Positions 1 to 8,141 of a stretch of DNA of 64,000 bases are shown here, piece by piece. The translations under genes were made by a program, and so were the position numbers. Under the pieces are notes generated by a model. The model saw nothing but the letters and a program-made list of their open reading frames with translations, was not told where the DNA came from and did no database searches. Source of the DNA: T3SED10-260 sp035363255 (GTDB taxonomy: Bacteria > Caldisericota > Caldisericia > UBA6126); contig DAOSES010000003.1 of NCBI GenBank assembly GCA_035363255.1, forward strand, positions 1-64,000. Reading direction: 5' to 3'. The stretch's first letter is position 1. The number at the start of each line of letters is the position of its first letter.

Positions 1-176
1 TTAGACGAGGAAATGAATGAAACATTTCATCCACATTTTTAAATGAGTCAACACGTACTAACTCATTCCGAAGAACATCCCTCCCTGCAATCTATTGAGC
101 TCTTGAGAGTCTCTTGTTTGCTTTGATTCAGCTTTTGTATATACTCTTGTCACATGAAAACAGGAGAAAACGAATA

Positions 177-1016
177 ATGGAAACAGAAAGTAATATAACT
201 TCCGATCAGGGAGTTTTTTGCGTAAAAGTCAGAGTAAAAACTAAAATCTATACTTGTCGTTGTAGTCCAAAGCTCAAGGACTTGCATAGTGGAGATCGAG
301 TTTCGTTAGTGATTAATGGTGAGCAGGATTATGGGGTAGTAAGTTCCTCAGTGTTTGCATGTGATCATCTTGCAGATATTTCCATGCCCCTACTATCCGA
401 TACTATCTTTATCCACAAAGAAAACGAAAAGAAAGCTCTTGAAGAGAAGGAAAGTGATTTGATTCGTTTCTGCAAGGAGCGATCCCAACATTACAAACTT
501 GATATGGAGTTTGTCAAAGCTGAATACGCTATGGACAACAGCAAATGCACAGTTTACTTTACAGCCGAAAAACGCATAGATTTTCGTGAGTTAGTCAAAG
601 ACGTCAACAATTATCTCAAATCCAAAACCAGAATCGAACTCTGGCAAATCAGCACCCGTGAAAAAGCCGTCCTTATCGGAGGGATAGGTATCTGCGGTCT
701 CGAAATATGCTGTCGAAAGCTCTGCCGTATTCCTGAAACGGTGAGTATCCGCACCGTCAAAGACCAACACCTCGAGATCAACCCCCTCAAGATAACAGGT
801 ATTTGTGGAAAATTGATGTGTTGCCTAACCTATGAGCATCAACAATACCTTGAGATGTCCAAAGACTACCCCAAGATAGGAAAACGTGTCATGGTCAACG
901 AAAAACCTGGTATCGTCAAAAACTGCAACGTGCTCAAAGGTACCATCACCGTGGAGTTTGAAGAAAATGGTACCATGGAAGTCAGCCGAGAGCTGGTAAC
1001 CTTAAAGGAGTCGTAA
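177..1016 (+). CDS. ricT: PSP1-domain protein, RicT/YaaT family
   Basis: This 279-residue protein belongs to the PSP1/YaaT family. In Bacillus, RicT works with RicA and RicF as an iron-sulfur-containing complex that affects RNA processing, sporulation and biofilm formation. The family signature is visible: a GICGLEICC block near residue 170 and a GICGKLMCCLTYE block near residue 205, both cysteine-rich, separated by a VKDQHLEINPLKITG stretch. The length matches YaaT (about 275 residues). I chose the ATG at 177 because a GGAG box lies 10 nt upstream; an in-frame start at 114 would add 21 residues with no ribosome site. A terminator follows the gene. The family assignment is firm; the role in this organism is inferred. 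Confidence 0.9.
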   Translation: METESNITSDQGVFCVKVRVKTKIYTCRCSPKLKDLHSGDRVSLVINGEQDYGVVSSSVFACDHLADISMPLLSDTIFIHKENEKKALEEKESDLIRFCKERSQHYKLDMEFVKAEYAMDNSKCTVYFTAEKRIDFRELVKDVNNYLKSKTRIELWQISTREKAVLIGGIGICGLEICCRKLCRIPETVSIRTVKDQHLEINPLKITGICGKLMCCLTYEHQQYLEMSKDYPKIGKRVMVNEKPGIVKNCNVLKGTITVEFEENGTMEVSRELVTLKES

Positions 1017-1068
1017 AGCAATAGTACGACTGGGACTGTTCAAAGTCCTTCGATAAGATTTTTCCACC

Positions 1069-1103
1069 GAGGGAGCCTCACTGGTTCCCTCATTTTAATT
1101 TTT
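1069..1103 (+). terminator. Rho-independent terminator after ricT
   Basis: A 9-bp stem (GAGGGAGCC paired with GGTTCCCTC, one G-U pair) encloses a 5-nt loop and is followed by ATTTTAATTTTT. It lies about 50 nt past the ricT stop codon, so it should end the ricT transcript and separate it from the RHS gene. Confidence 0.85.
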
Positions 1104-1383
1104 GAGTCATTTCGATTTGAGATCAAGGGTGGTAAGTGCTAATATGTTATTTTTAAGCTATTATCTTTCCATTTGACAAGTGATAATATTATACTAAACT
1201 AAAAAATAGTTTGATAAGTAGCATAGGAGTACATAGCATAAATGACTCACTCTGCATCAGTATTAATCGGTTCAAAAGGGAACTCCCAATTCTTTCAAGT
1301 GTGCTATGCCATTTCCTTATCCTTCTTTTTTTTGGGTTTTTTTCATGGGATTTATGAATTTTTTACATATACTTTAGTAAATT
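1104..1383. other. AT-rich intergenic stretch with T tracts
   Basis: I see no gene or RNA here. The stretch has runs of eight and seven T around 1326-1343 and a TATACT hexamer at 1368-1373 that could be the -10 box of the RHS promoter, but no good -35 box sits 16-18 nt upstream. Homopolymer runs in such a place can change promoter spacing in phase-variable genes; that is speculation here. Confidence 0.4.
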
Positions 1384-1401
1384 GAAAGGAGTGCGTTAAT
1401 G
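1384..1401 (+). promoter_or_regulatory. RBS and ATG of the RHS gene, out of frame with its body
   Basis: GAAAGGAG at 1384-1391 stands 7 nt before an ATG at 1399. From this ATG the frame encodes MFFKKTNVELPSFSRERER and then stops at a TAG at 1489-1491. The long RHS frame has no comparable start: its first possible codon, the TTG at 1509, has no ribosome site. The only good initiation signal is therefore one frame away from the RHS body, with the (GA) tract between them. Confidence 0.75.
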
Positions 1402-1439
1402 TTTTTTAAGAAAACTAATGTTGAGCTTCCTTCCTTTTC

Positions 1440-1456
1440 GAGAGAGAGAGAGAGAG
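1440..1456 (+). repeat. (GA)8G dinucleotide tract, likely phase-variation switch
   Basis: Seventeen bases of uninterrupted GA repeat lie 41 nt downstream of the ATG at 1399. The start codon and the RHS frame differ so that loss of one GA unit, or gain of two, would join them without a stop. The joined protein would begin MFFKKTNVELPSFSRERE, continue through SSYSYSLVSRTLAS and enter the signal-peptide core. Slipped-strand mispairing at such tracts is the classic way bacteria switch surface proteins. As written, the gene is in an OFF state. A sequencing or assembly error of one unit is the main alternative. Confidence 0.75.
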
Positions 1457-1508
1457 TAGTTATTCCTACTCGCTTGTCTCTCGCACGCTAGCCTCATTTC
1501 TTTCCCTG

Positions 1509-4500
1509 TTGTTACTCTTCCTTCTTTCCGTACCAAGCTCCTTCGCCCAAATCTTGGGCTCCTCTACCTATTACTCCAGTCGCTTCTATCCTTTAACCCT
1601 TCTCAGTCAGGGAGATCCTTTGGCTGGGATGCACGGAACGGAAGAAAACATCTTATCTATGCCCACTACCCGCTGGAGCAATTTAGCGGTGAATCTAAAT
1701 ACAGGAAATGCCATGGTCTTGGTTCAACCTGTTAACCTACCAGGCACTCCTCTACCTTTAAGTCTTTCTCTTTTGTATCATCATCGCAATGCGGCAGTGA
1801 ATGTCGGCTTGGGGAATGGTTGGATGAGCACCCTCCATACTGCCGTAGCCATCGATCAACAAACGCTGGATATCACCTGGCTTACCCCCGATGGACAACA
1901 ACTCATCTTTCCCTGGAATGCTTTAACTTCTTCTTACGATAATCCCTATGGCTTTGCAGGAAAAGCCGAAGTTCTTCCTAATGGCAACATAGTCATCACT
2001 CCCCTCGGACAAGGAAGTATTATCTACGACAGCACGGGCAAACTTATTGAACTCCAGGATAAATGCACCACCGGCTCTCTGGAAGTCACTTACGACAACG
2101 GTCGCCCTGTCAGTTTAGAAGACAGCTTCAGTGGTCGCAGTATTACTTTAAACTGGAATCTCCAGAGTCAGCTCGAAAGTATCGAAGATCCTTCGGGTCA
2201 AGTCTGGGAACTCACTTACGATCAAAGTGGAGACTACCTCCTTTCCATTACTCCTCCCTCCCAGGAACTGACTCCTCCCAGCCTGAGCTTTGGCTATGAT
2301 ACCCAAGGCACAGGATTCCTGAATACTCATGAAGATTTATTAGGAAATGATTACAGCCTTTCCTATTACAGCAGTGGAAGCTTTGAAGACTGGTTTCAGA
2401 ATTGGACCGATCCTGCGACTATTACCACCGGTCTCAGCTATGACGACACAGTTCAGGGCTTTGACTTGGTCACTACCTTCACCGATGGCGAAGCAAGAGA
2501 CTATCACTATGGCTTTAACAGCGAAGGCTATCCTACGAAAGTCTGGCAGGAAGAAAACAGCATCCTCCTGGCTCAAAGCTATGGCTACACCATTCAAGGC
2601 TGGCGCAATAGTATCGAAGATGCCTATGATAAAGAAACCACCCTCAGCTATGACAGTGTAGGGCATATTACCAGCATGATCGCTCCTCCTCCAGCCCTGG
2701 GAGGCACTTCCTATGAAAAGGAATGGACTTACAGTCCCAGTAATGATCTGGATGGACTCCTGACCCAACAACGAGAGAAAGTCACTCCCAGTGTCTGGGC
2801 CACCACCAGCTATCAATACAACGATCAAAATAGCTCCTGCCAGCCCTCCCATATCACCAACCCCTTAAATGAAACCACCGTAGTCAGCTATACCCCCGAA
2901 GGCTTTGTTTCCACCGTCACCGTTCCTACTTCCTCTGGTACCAAAGGCATGAGCTACAGCTATAGTCCTTACACCAAAGCCCTCACCTCCATCATCGACT
3001 TTGGAGGTAATGAAAGCCAATTCAGCTACAAAACCTCTGGCTTAATTGATGTTTATACCACCTGGGAAGGACTCAGCAGCTCAGGACGCAAACTCAGTGA
3101 AGTCGCTCATAGCTTCAATCCCACTCATCTCCTCATTGGCACTTCTGACAGTGTGAATAGCACCACGACTACCATAGGCTATACTTTCAATGGTGCTCAG
3201 AATTATTCCATGAATGCCAATGGTTGTGAAAGCAGCTATGAATTTTATGAAACAGCAGTCATTAAACCGGGAGATCCAAGATATGGCGGAGGATGTGGTG
3301 GGTATGCCCCTCTATTGTCCAGTCATACCAACACCATGAATCAAACTACTACCTACACCTTTGATGATTCTGGCAAGCTTCTCACTTCCACCAATCATCT
3401 GGATCAAGAAAGTAGCTACACCTATGATGTCTTTGGAAGAACTGCTGCTCAAACCAATCCCTTTGGCAAAAGTGCCAGCTATACCTACGATCTCAATAGT
3501 CGAATTACCGAAATTGACATCGATGGCGAAGGCATCACTTCTTACACCTATGACTGGGTAGGAAGACTCACCGAAAAAGATGATCCCGTAAAAGGTACCA
3601 TTAACTATACCTACAATGTAAGAGGAGATCTTCTTTCCGATGAGCAAGGCTCCTATTCCTATGATATCCTGGGACGCGTTACCTCTCATCCCACGGAAGG
3701 CAGTTTCACCTATACCCCCGATGGTTACATCGCTACCCACAATGGTATGGATTATGAATTCAACAACAACGGTAATCTTACCTCCTGGGAAAGCGATGGA
3801 GGCACCGTCGACTTTGATTATACCGGGCTTCAAGGTTCCACTCGTTTAGGGCTTCCTTCCACCATGACCGGCAACCAATATATCAGCTCCTATGCTTTCA
3901 GCTATACCCCTCGTCATTTACTCAGCAATCTTACTGTGACTTCTAAAAACAATCAAAGCTTTAATTATGCCTGGAGCAGTGCCGGAGAACTCCAAAGTAT
4001 CCTAAGTCCCAACAACACCACCCTCACTCAAAGCTGGAGCTCCAAACTCCTCACCGCCTTAAGTGTCAAACACAGCCAGACCCAGGTTTCTTATCTCAGC
4101 TCTTCTCAAAGCTTCAGCGGAGAACAACAACTCACTGATTATGACTATTTACTGGTCAATGGAGTAAATCCTCTCACCTATGCCAGTGAAAACTATGACC
4201 TCACTTATGATGCTTCCAGTCGTTTAAGCACTCTCACTCGCAGTAGTGACAATCGGGTGGTCACCTATGGCTATGATCAAAATATCGGACGCTTAAACAG
4301 CATTACCCTTTCCAATAAAGGAAGCTATTCCCTGGGCTATAATAGCAATGGCTCCTTAGATACGGTCACCTATCCCAATCAACAGGGAACAGAAGACTAC
4401 AGCTACGACAACATGGGAAGACTTCAAAGCATTGCCTACCCTGATAATAGCATCATGGCTTTTACCTGGACCGCTCGAGACAAAGTAGCCACCCTTCAAT

Positions 4501-5420
4501 ATACCACTTCCCAAAATGTCGTTCATAGCTATATCCTCACCTATGACAATGAAAACAACTTAAAAACTTCCGTCTACAGCATCGATGGCTTGCAACAAGC
4601 TTCCTGGTCTTATGTCTGGGGTCCTCAGGGACTGGAATATGCCAACAAGAACAGTGGAGCCCTCACTCAAAACTTCAGCACCGATCCCCGAGGTAGAATC
4701 CTTTCCATGACCAATACTGGTGCTACTTACTCTGGAGAGCTTTACTTTCATTACGATGCTTTGGGCAATACCAGTCTTATTACCGATGCCAACAGTAATC
4801 CCAAAGCCAGCTTCCAATATGACCTCCATACCGGCAGACTCATCCAAAGTTGGAACCCCGATAATCTGGAAATCATCAATCTCAATGATGGGATTACGGG
4901 AAGTATTAATCTTACTGCTATCCGAGCTCCTGGTTTGGGAAAAGATATTACTATTCAACCCTATCCTCCTGTTAAAATAGGGGGATCCACCAATGGAGAC
5001 AATTGGGGCAGTATCCACATTGCTCCTGATGGTGCTCGTATGGTAACTGACCTTACTCATGTCAGTCGTTTTGGCAAGGACTGCGGGGATAATGCTAAAA
5101 TGCATGGTACGGATTATGGTGATTGTCCCCCTGGAACAATTCGGGTATGCAAGGAATATGGCTCATGGGAAGATTTCGCAAATTGTATGAACGATATGTT
5201 TGGTATAACGGTTGGTAATATGGATGCCACAGATATCACAAAGCCAATGCCGTGGCCAATGGAAAATGCTGAATTTTTTCAACTCCTTGCAGATTTAGGA
5301 TGGACGTTTACTTGGAAAGTAAGACCCGGAAATTTAGCAGGCGCTCAAGTACAATGTTACGAAAAAACGGCGTGCAAGAAATGGGGATGTAGTGCACCTG
5401 GTGGAATGGGAGCAATATAA
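1509..5420 (+). CDS. Secreted RHS/YD-repeat protein (WapA-like), phase-variable and OFF
   Basis: This frame of about 1,300 codons encodes a signal-peptide core (LLLLFLLSVPSSFA before Gln) and then dozens of YD/RHS repeats such as YDVFGRTAAQTNPFG, ending near FQYDLHTGRLIQSWNPD. RHS proteins form a large beta cocoon on the cell surface that often carries a variable C-terminal toxin. Here the last 160 or so residues differ from the repeats: they hold seven cysteines and no toxin motif I recognise. The frame is open upstream through the GA tract to 1425, and the true start is probably the ATG at 1399, reachable only after a repeat-number change. A small membrane-anchored gene follows 21 nt later. 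The family is firm; secretion and function are inferred. Confidence 0.85.
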   Translation: MLLFLLSVPSSFAQILGSSTYYSSRFYPLTLLSQGDPLAGMHGTEENILSMPTTRWSNLAVNLNTGNAMVLVQPVNLPGTPLPLSLSLLYHHRNAAVNVGLGNGWMSTLHTAVAIDQQTLDITWLTPDGQQLIFPWNALTSSYDNPYGFAGKAEVLPNGNIVITPLGQGSIIYDSTGKLIELQDKCTTGSLEVTYDNGRPVSLEDSFSGRSITLNWNLQSQLESIEDPSGQVWELTYDQSGDYLLSITPPSQELTPPSLSFGYDTQGTGFLNTHEDLLGNDYSLSYYSSGSFEDWFQNWTDPATITTGLSYDDTVQGFDLVTTFTDGEARDYHYGFNSEGYPTKVWQEENSILLAQSYGYTIQGWRNSIEDAYDKETTLSYDSVGHITSMIAPPPALGGTSYEKEWTYSPSNDLDGLLTQQREKVTPSVWATTSYQYNDQNSSCQPSHITNPLNETTVVSYTPEGFVSTVTVPTSSGTKGMSYSYSPYTKALTSIIDFGGNESQFSYKTSGLIDVYTTWEGLSSSGRKLSEVAHSFNPTHLLIGTSDSVNSTTTTIGYTFNGAQNYSMNANGCESSYEFYETAVIKPGDPRYGGGCGGYAPLLSSHTNTMNQTTTYTFDDSGKLLTSTNHLDQESSYTYDVFGRTAAQTNPFGKSASYTYDLNSRITEIDIDGEGITSYTYDWVGRLTEKDDPVKGTINYTYNVRGDLLSDEQGSYSYDILGRVTSHPTEGSFTYTPDGYIATHNGMDYEFNNNGNLTSWESDGGTVDFDYTGLQGSTRLGLPSTMTGNQYISSYAFSYTPRHLLSNLTVTSKNNQSFNYAWSSAGELQSILSPNNTTLTQSWSSKLLTALSVKHSQTQVSYLSSSQSFSGEQQLTDYDYLLVNGVNPLTYASENYDLTYDASSRLSTLTRSSDNRVVTYGYDQNIGRLNSITLSNKGSYSLGYNSNGSLDTVTYPNQQGTEDYSYDNMGRLQSIAYPDNSIMAFTWTARDKVATLQYTTSQNVVHSYILTYDNENNLKTSVYSIDGLQQASWSYVWGPQGLEYANKNSGALTQNFSTDPRGRILSMTNTGATYSGELYFHYDALGNTSLITDANSNPKASFQYDLHTGRLIQSWNPDNLEIINLNDGITGSINLTAIRAPGLGKDITIQPYPPVKIGGSTNGDNWGSIHIAPDGARMVTDLTHVSRFGKDCGDNAKMHGTDYGDCPPGTIRVCKEYGSWEDFANCMNDMFGITVGNMDATDITKPMPWPMENAEFFQLLADLGWTFTWKVRPGNLAGAQVQCYEKTACKKWGCSAPGGMGAI

Positions 5421-5441
5421 ACAATAACATGGAGGTGTTGC

Positions 5442-5927
5442 ATGAAAAGTAAGAGTTTAATAATCTGTGTTTTGATCATCATTATCTCTAATGCTTGTTT
5501 GTATTTCTTTTTTTCAAACAAGCTTCAATCCCTGAGCAATTCTTTGGTGGCTCTTGAAAAGAAATTGGACAAACCAGTACTCAGTAACGTAATCATTCCC
5601 GAAGAAGGTCTTAAATTTCGAGACAAAGAAGGCAAGTTAGTAGCTCAAATCAGTGATTATGGGTCCTTAACGCTGTATAGTTACGAGGAGAAAGAGAAGA
5701 TAGTTTTAGATCCTCACATGATGTACACTGGAGAAGGAGCTTTCTATATCAAGAACAAACTGGGTCAAGTGGTATGTGGATTGTATGCAGGTGATCATGG
5801 AGGAAATTTAGATCTTAGCAATGTTGCAGGTACCCCTACTGCGAAAATTCATTCCGCTACTCAGGGAGGTCTATTTTGGTTTTACAGGGATGGAAAAGTA
5901 GTTAAGCTTTTTCCAGAAAACAAATAG
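5442..5927 (+). CDS. Membrane-anchored beta-repeat protein next to RHS gene
   Basis: I do not recognise this 161-residue protein. It has one N-terminal hydrophobic segment (about residues 5-25), a short linker, and a soluble part with repeats of the type G-x-L-x-A-x-I and GGNLDLSNVAGTPTAKIHS, as in beta-solenoid or tail-collar-like folds. The start is secure, with GGAGGTG 7 nt upstream of the ATG. It lies 21 nt after the RHS gene and is probably co-transcribed with it. The position would suit an immunity or assembly partner for the RHS protein, but nothing in the sequence proves that. A long palindrome follows its stop codon. Confidence 0.7.
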   Translation: MKSKSLIICVLIIIISNACLYFFFSNKLQSLSNSLVALEKKLDKPVLSNVIIPEEGLKFRDKEGKLVAQISDYGSLTLYSYEEKEKIVLDPHMMYTGEGAFYIKNKLGQVVCGLYAGDHGGNLDLSNVAGTPTAKIHSATQGGLFWFYRDGKVVKLFPENK

Positions 5928-5961
5928 TGAAATAAGTATTTCTTTTACTTAGTGGTGATTA

Positions 5962-6019
5962 ACTGAAAACACAACATATAGGGGTGGTTTAAACCACCCC
6001 TATATGTTGTGTTTTCAGT
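5962..6019. terminator. 58-bp perfect palindrome, bidirectional terminator candidate
   Basis: Twenty-nine bases on each side pair without a single mismatch around a central TTTAAA. It sits between two convergent genes, 34 nt after one stop codon and 14 nt after the other, where a shared terminator is expected. Each strand ends in a run of four A or T rather than a long T tract. The perfect length is far above what a terminator needs. Confidence 0.75.
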
Positions 6020-6033
6020 AGTACCCAGATTGT

Positions 6034-6528
6034 TTAATCGATCTTCTTAAAGACGCTGGCTTTGGCTTGGCAAATGGGGCAGTGGTCGGGGGTATGATCC
6101 TTGGAGATATAGCCACAAATGGGGCAAAGGTAAAAGTCGTGGGCTTCGTTTTTGTCTAAATCAGACAGCATTTCGGTATATAAATCAGCATGAACTTTTT
6201 CGGCAGCAAGGGCATATTCAAACATGCGCACTGCTGAAGTTTCATTTTCGTTTTTGGCTTCTGCCACAAAGTTGGGATACATGGATTGGTATTCGTGGGT
6301 TTCTCCTCCAATGGCATGTTCCAGGTTTTGACGGGTATCTCCCACGCCTTTTAACAGACGGAAATGAGCATGGGCATGGATGGTTTCGGCTTCGGCTGCG
6401 GCTCTAAACAGTTTGGCAGCGGTATGAAAGCCATCTTTTTCGGCTTTTTCTGCAAAGGCTAAATACTTACGATTTGCCTGGGATTCTCCAGCGAAAGCTT
6501 CCTGTAGATTTTTTTCGGTTTTTGACAT
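6034..6528 (-). CDS. rbr: Rubrerythrin
   Basis: This 164-residue protein has the usual rubrerythrin layout: an N-terminal ferritin-like four-helix diiron domain with repeated Glu and His ligands (for example AGESQANRKYLAFAEKA and AAEAETIHAHAH) and a C-terminal rubredoxin domain with two CxxC pairs (CPICGY and CPICQA). Rubrerythrins reduce hydrogen peroxide in the cytoplasm of anaerobes. AGGAG lies 8 nt upstream of the ATG. It is the last gene of a leftward operon, 15 nt after queH, and ends at the shared palindromic terminator. The call is firm. Confidence 0.95.
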   Translation of the reverse strand: MSKTEKNLQEAFAGESQANRKYLAFAEKAEKDGFHTAAKLFRAAAEAETIHAHAHFRLLKGVGDTRQNLEHAIGGETHEYQSMYPNFVAEAKNENETSAVRMFEYALAAEKVHADLYTEMLSDLDKNEAHDFYLCPICGYISKDHTPDHCPICQAKASVFKKID

Positions 6529-6543
6529 AGTTTATCTCCTTTT

Positions 6544-7119
6544 TTATTGATTCCTGAGTAAAGTATTCCCAAAATGCGAACTTTTTTTGTAGCGATCTTC
6601 ATTGGAAAAGATACAACCGCAGTACTTCTGCATATAGTAGTTTTTCTCTCTTGCGAGTTTTTGCCCTTCGTCGAAGAAAGGGCGGAAATCCTGGTAGTAA
6701 AAAGCTGGAGAGGGAGATTTGTGGTCCAACTGCTGGGCACTGGCAATAATACCTTCATGGTGTTGGTATTTGCTATACAAAAGAGTGGTACTGAAATAGG
6801 GTATATGATGCTCCAGGGCTATTTGCCTGCTTTTGCTGAGTCTGACCTGGTAGCAGGTATGGCAGCGATTTGGCATGCTGGAATCGCTTAGTTTGAGGAT
6901 GGAGCCTAAAAAAGCTTGGTATGGATATTCGCCAATCAGGAGAGGAAGTTGGTATTCTTTTGCCAGAGCTTTGACGCTTTCGAGTCTCTCGAGGGCTTCT
7001 TTGTAAGGATGAATGTTGGGGTTAAAAAAGTATAGGGTGATTTGAAAGGAAGAAGAGAGCTCTCGGACAGGTATCAATGCGCAGGGAGCGCAACACACAT
7101 GGAGCAACAGTTCTTTCAA
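6544..7119 (-). CDS. queH: Epoxyqueuosine reductase QueH
   Basis: This 191-residue protein is the oxygen-tolerant-cofactor-free, iron-sulfur alternative to QueG and performs the last step of queuosine synthesis in tRNA. The diagnostic motifs are present: HVCCAPC at residues 7-13, CHTCYQVRLSKS in the middle and YCGCIFS near the C terminus, which supply cysteine ligands for the metal cluster. Its ATG overlaps the ruvB stop codon by 4 nt, so translation is probably coupled. Clostridia often place this family next to ruvB and the queA-tgt genes; queA and tgt are not seen here. Confidence 0.93.
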   Translation of the reverse strand: MKELLLHVCCAPCALIPVRELSSSFQITLYFFNPNIHPYKEALERLESVKALAKEYQLPLLIGEYPYQAFLGSILKLSDSSMPNRCHTCYQVRLSKSRQIALEHHIPYFSTTLLYSKYQHHEGIIASAQQLDHKSPSPAFYYQDFRPFFDEGQKLAREKNYYMQKYCGCIFSNEDRYKKSSHFGNTLLRNQ

Positions 7120-8141
7120 AATAATACCTCTCGGTCGATCATTTTCATATGCTTGCTCATATATTTATATCCTTCGGGAGTCAACAATCTCCCTCGTGGC
7201 GTTTTTTCAAGAAAACCTAAAGAGAGTAAATAAGGTTCCACTACTTCTTCGAAGGTGGTTTTGTCTTCATTTAGTATGGCGCAGAGGGTGTTTAAACCCA
7301 TAGGCTTGCCTTGTTTCTGATACAGAAGCAGTAAAAGCCTTCGATCGTGGTCGCTGAGACCGAAGTCGTCCAGTTGCATCAAGCGGAAAGTTTCCAGTAC
7401 CACTTCCTGGTCGATCCTCTGTTTTTGGTGCACGGTGGCGACATCGCGTGCTCTTTTCACCAAATGAATAGCAATTCTTGGGGTTCCTCGTGATCGCTGG
7501 GCTATTTCTTCGGCTTCAGCATGGTTGATACTGAAGTGCAAGTGGTCTGCGGCATGTTGAATGACGGTAACAAGTTCTTTTTTGGTATAAAAGCTAAAAG
7601 AAAAGCTTAAACCAAAGCGATCTCTCAAAGGCTTGGACAGAAGCCCGGAGCGTGTGGTGGCGCCTATCAGGGTAAAGGAACGGCAGGGGATGTTGACTGC
7701 TTTAATGTTGCGCCCACTCCCTCGCACCATATGAATCTGAAAGTCTTCCATGACGCTGTAGAGGGATTCTTCCACTCGTTTGTCCAGGCGGTGGATCTCA
7801 TCGATAAACAGCACATCATGTTCCTGCAGGGTCATGATCATGGAAAACAAGTCAATGACTCGTTTGAAAGAGGTTGCAGTGGTTTTGACGATATGAGCTT
7901 CCATTTCGTTGGCAATGACCATGGCAAGAGAGGTTTTACCCAGCCCAGGGGGGCCAAACAACAAGATATGTTCCAGGCATTCTCCTCGCTCTTTGGATGC
8001 CTGCATGGACACACTCAGGCTTTTCTTGATATTGCTTTGTCCCACATACTCTTTTAAGTTTTGGGGTCTGAGCACCAGATCGTCTGTTTTTTCGTTCAAG
8101 GATAGGGGATCAGCTTGCTTTTTCCCATTGATGATAGACAT
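7116..8141 (-). CDS. ruvB: Holliday junction branch migration helicase RuvB
   Basis: RuvB is the hexameric AAA+ motor that drives branch migration with RuvA at Holliday junctions. The 341-residue protein carries the RuvB start (LRPQNLKEYVGQ), a Walker A GPPGLGKTS, a Walker B DEIHRLDKRVEE, sensor 1 around GATTRSGLLSKPLRDRFG and the C-terminal winged helix (LMQLDDFGLSDHDRRLL). The length is normal for the family. ruvA is not adjacent. The gene starts inside the 3' end of the upstream gene (32-nt overlap) and overlaps queH, so it lies inside an operon. Confidence 0.97.
   Translation of the reverse strand: MSIINGKKQADPLSLNEKTDDLVLRPQNLKEYVGQSNIKKSLSVSMQASKERGECLEHILLFGPPGLGKTSLAMVIANEMEAHIVKTTATSFKRVIDLFSMIMTLQEHDVLFIDEIHRLDKRVEESLYSVMEDFQIHMVRGSGRNIKAVNIPCRSFTLIGATTRSGLLSKPLRDRFGLSFSFSFYTKKELVTVIQHAADHLHFSINHAEAEEIAQRSRGTPRIAIHLVKRARDVATVHQKQRIDQEVVLETFRLMQLDDFGLSDHDRRLLLLLYQKQGKPMGLNTLCAILNEDKTTFEEVVEPYLLSLGFLEKTPRGRLLTPEGYKYMSKHMKMIDREVLF

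Noticed and set aside
1..176. A short rightward frame ending LDEEMNETFHPHF at 1-42, then a 27-codon frame from 43, and a leftward open frame across 1-90.
   Set aside because: The window edge cuts everything here. None of the three has a ribosome site plus family signal, and they contradict each other, so no gene is called.
2340..2852. Antisense 170-codon frame inside the RHS gene.
   Set aside because: It has no ribosome site and its composition mirrors the YD repeats, so it is a shadow of the RHS gene.
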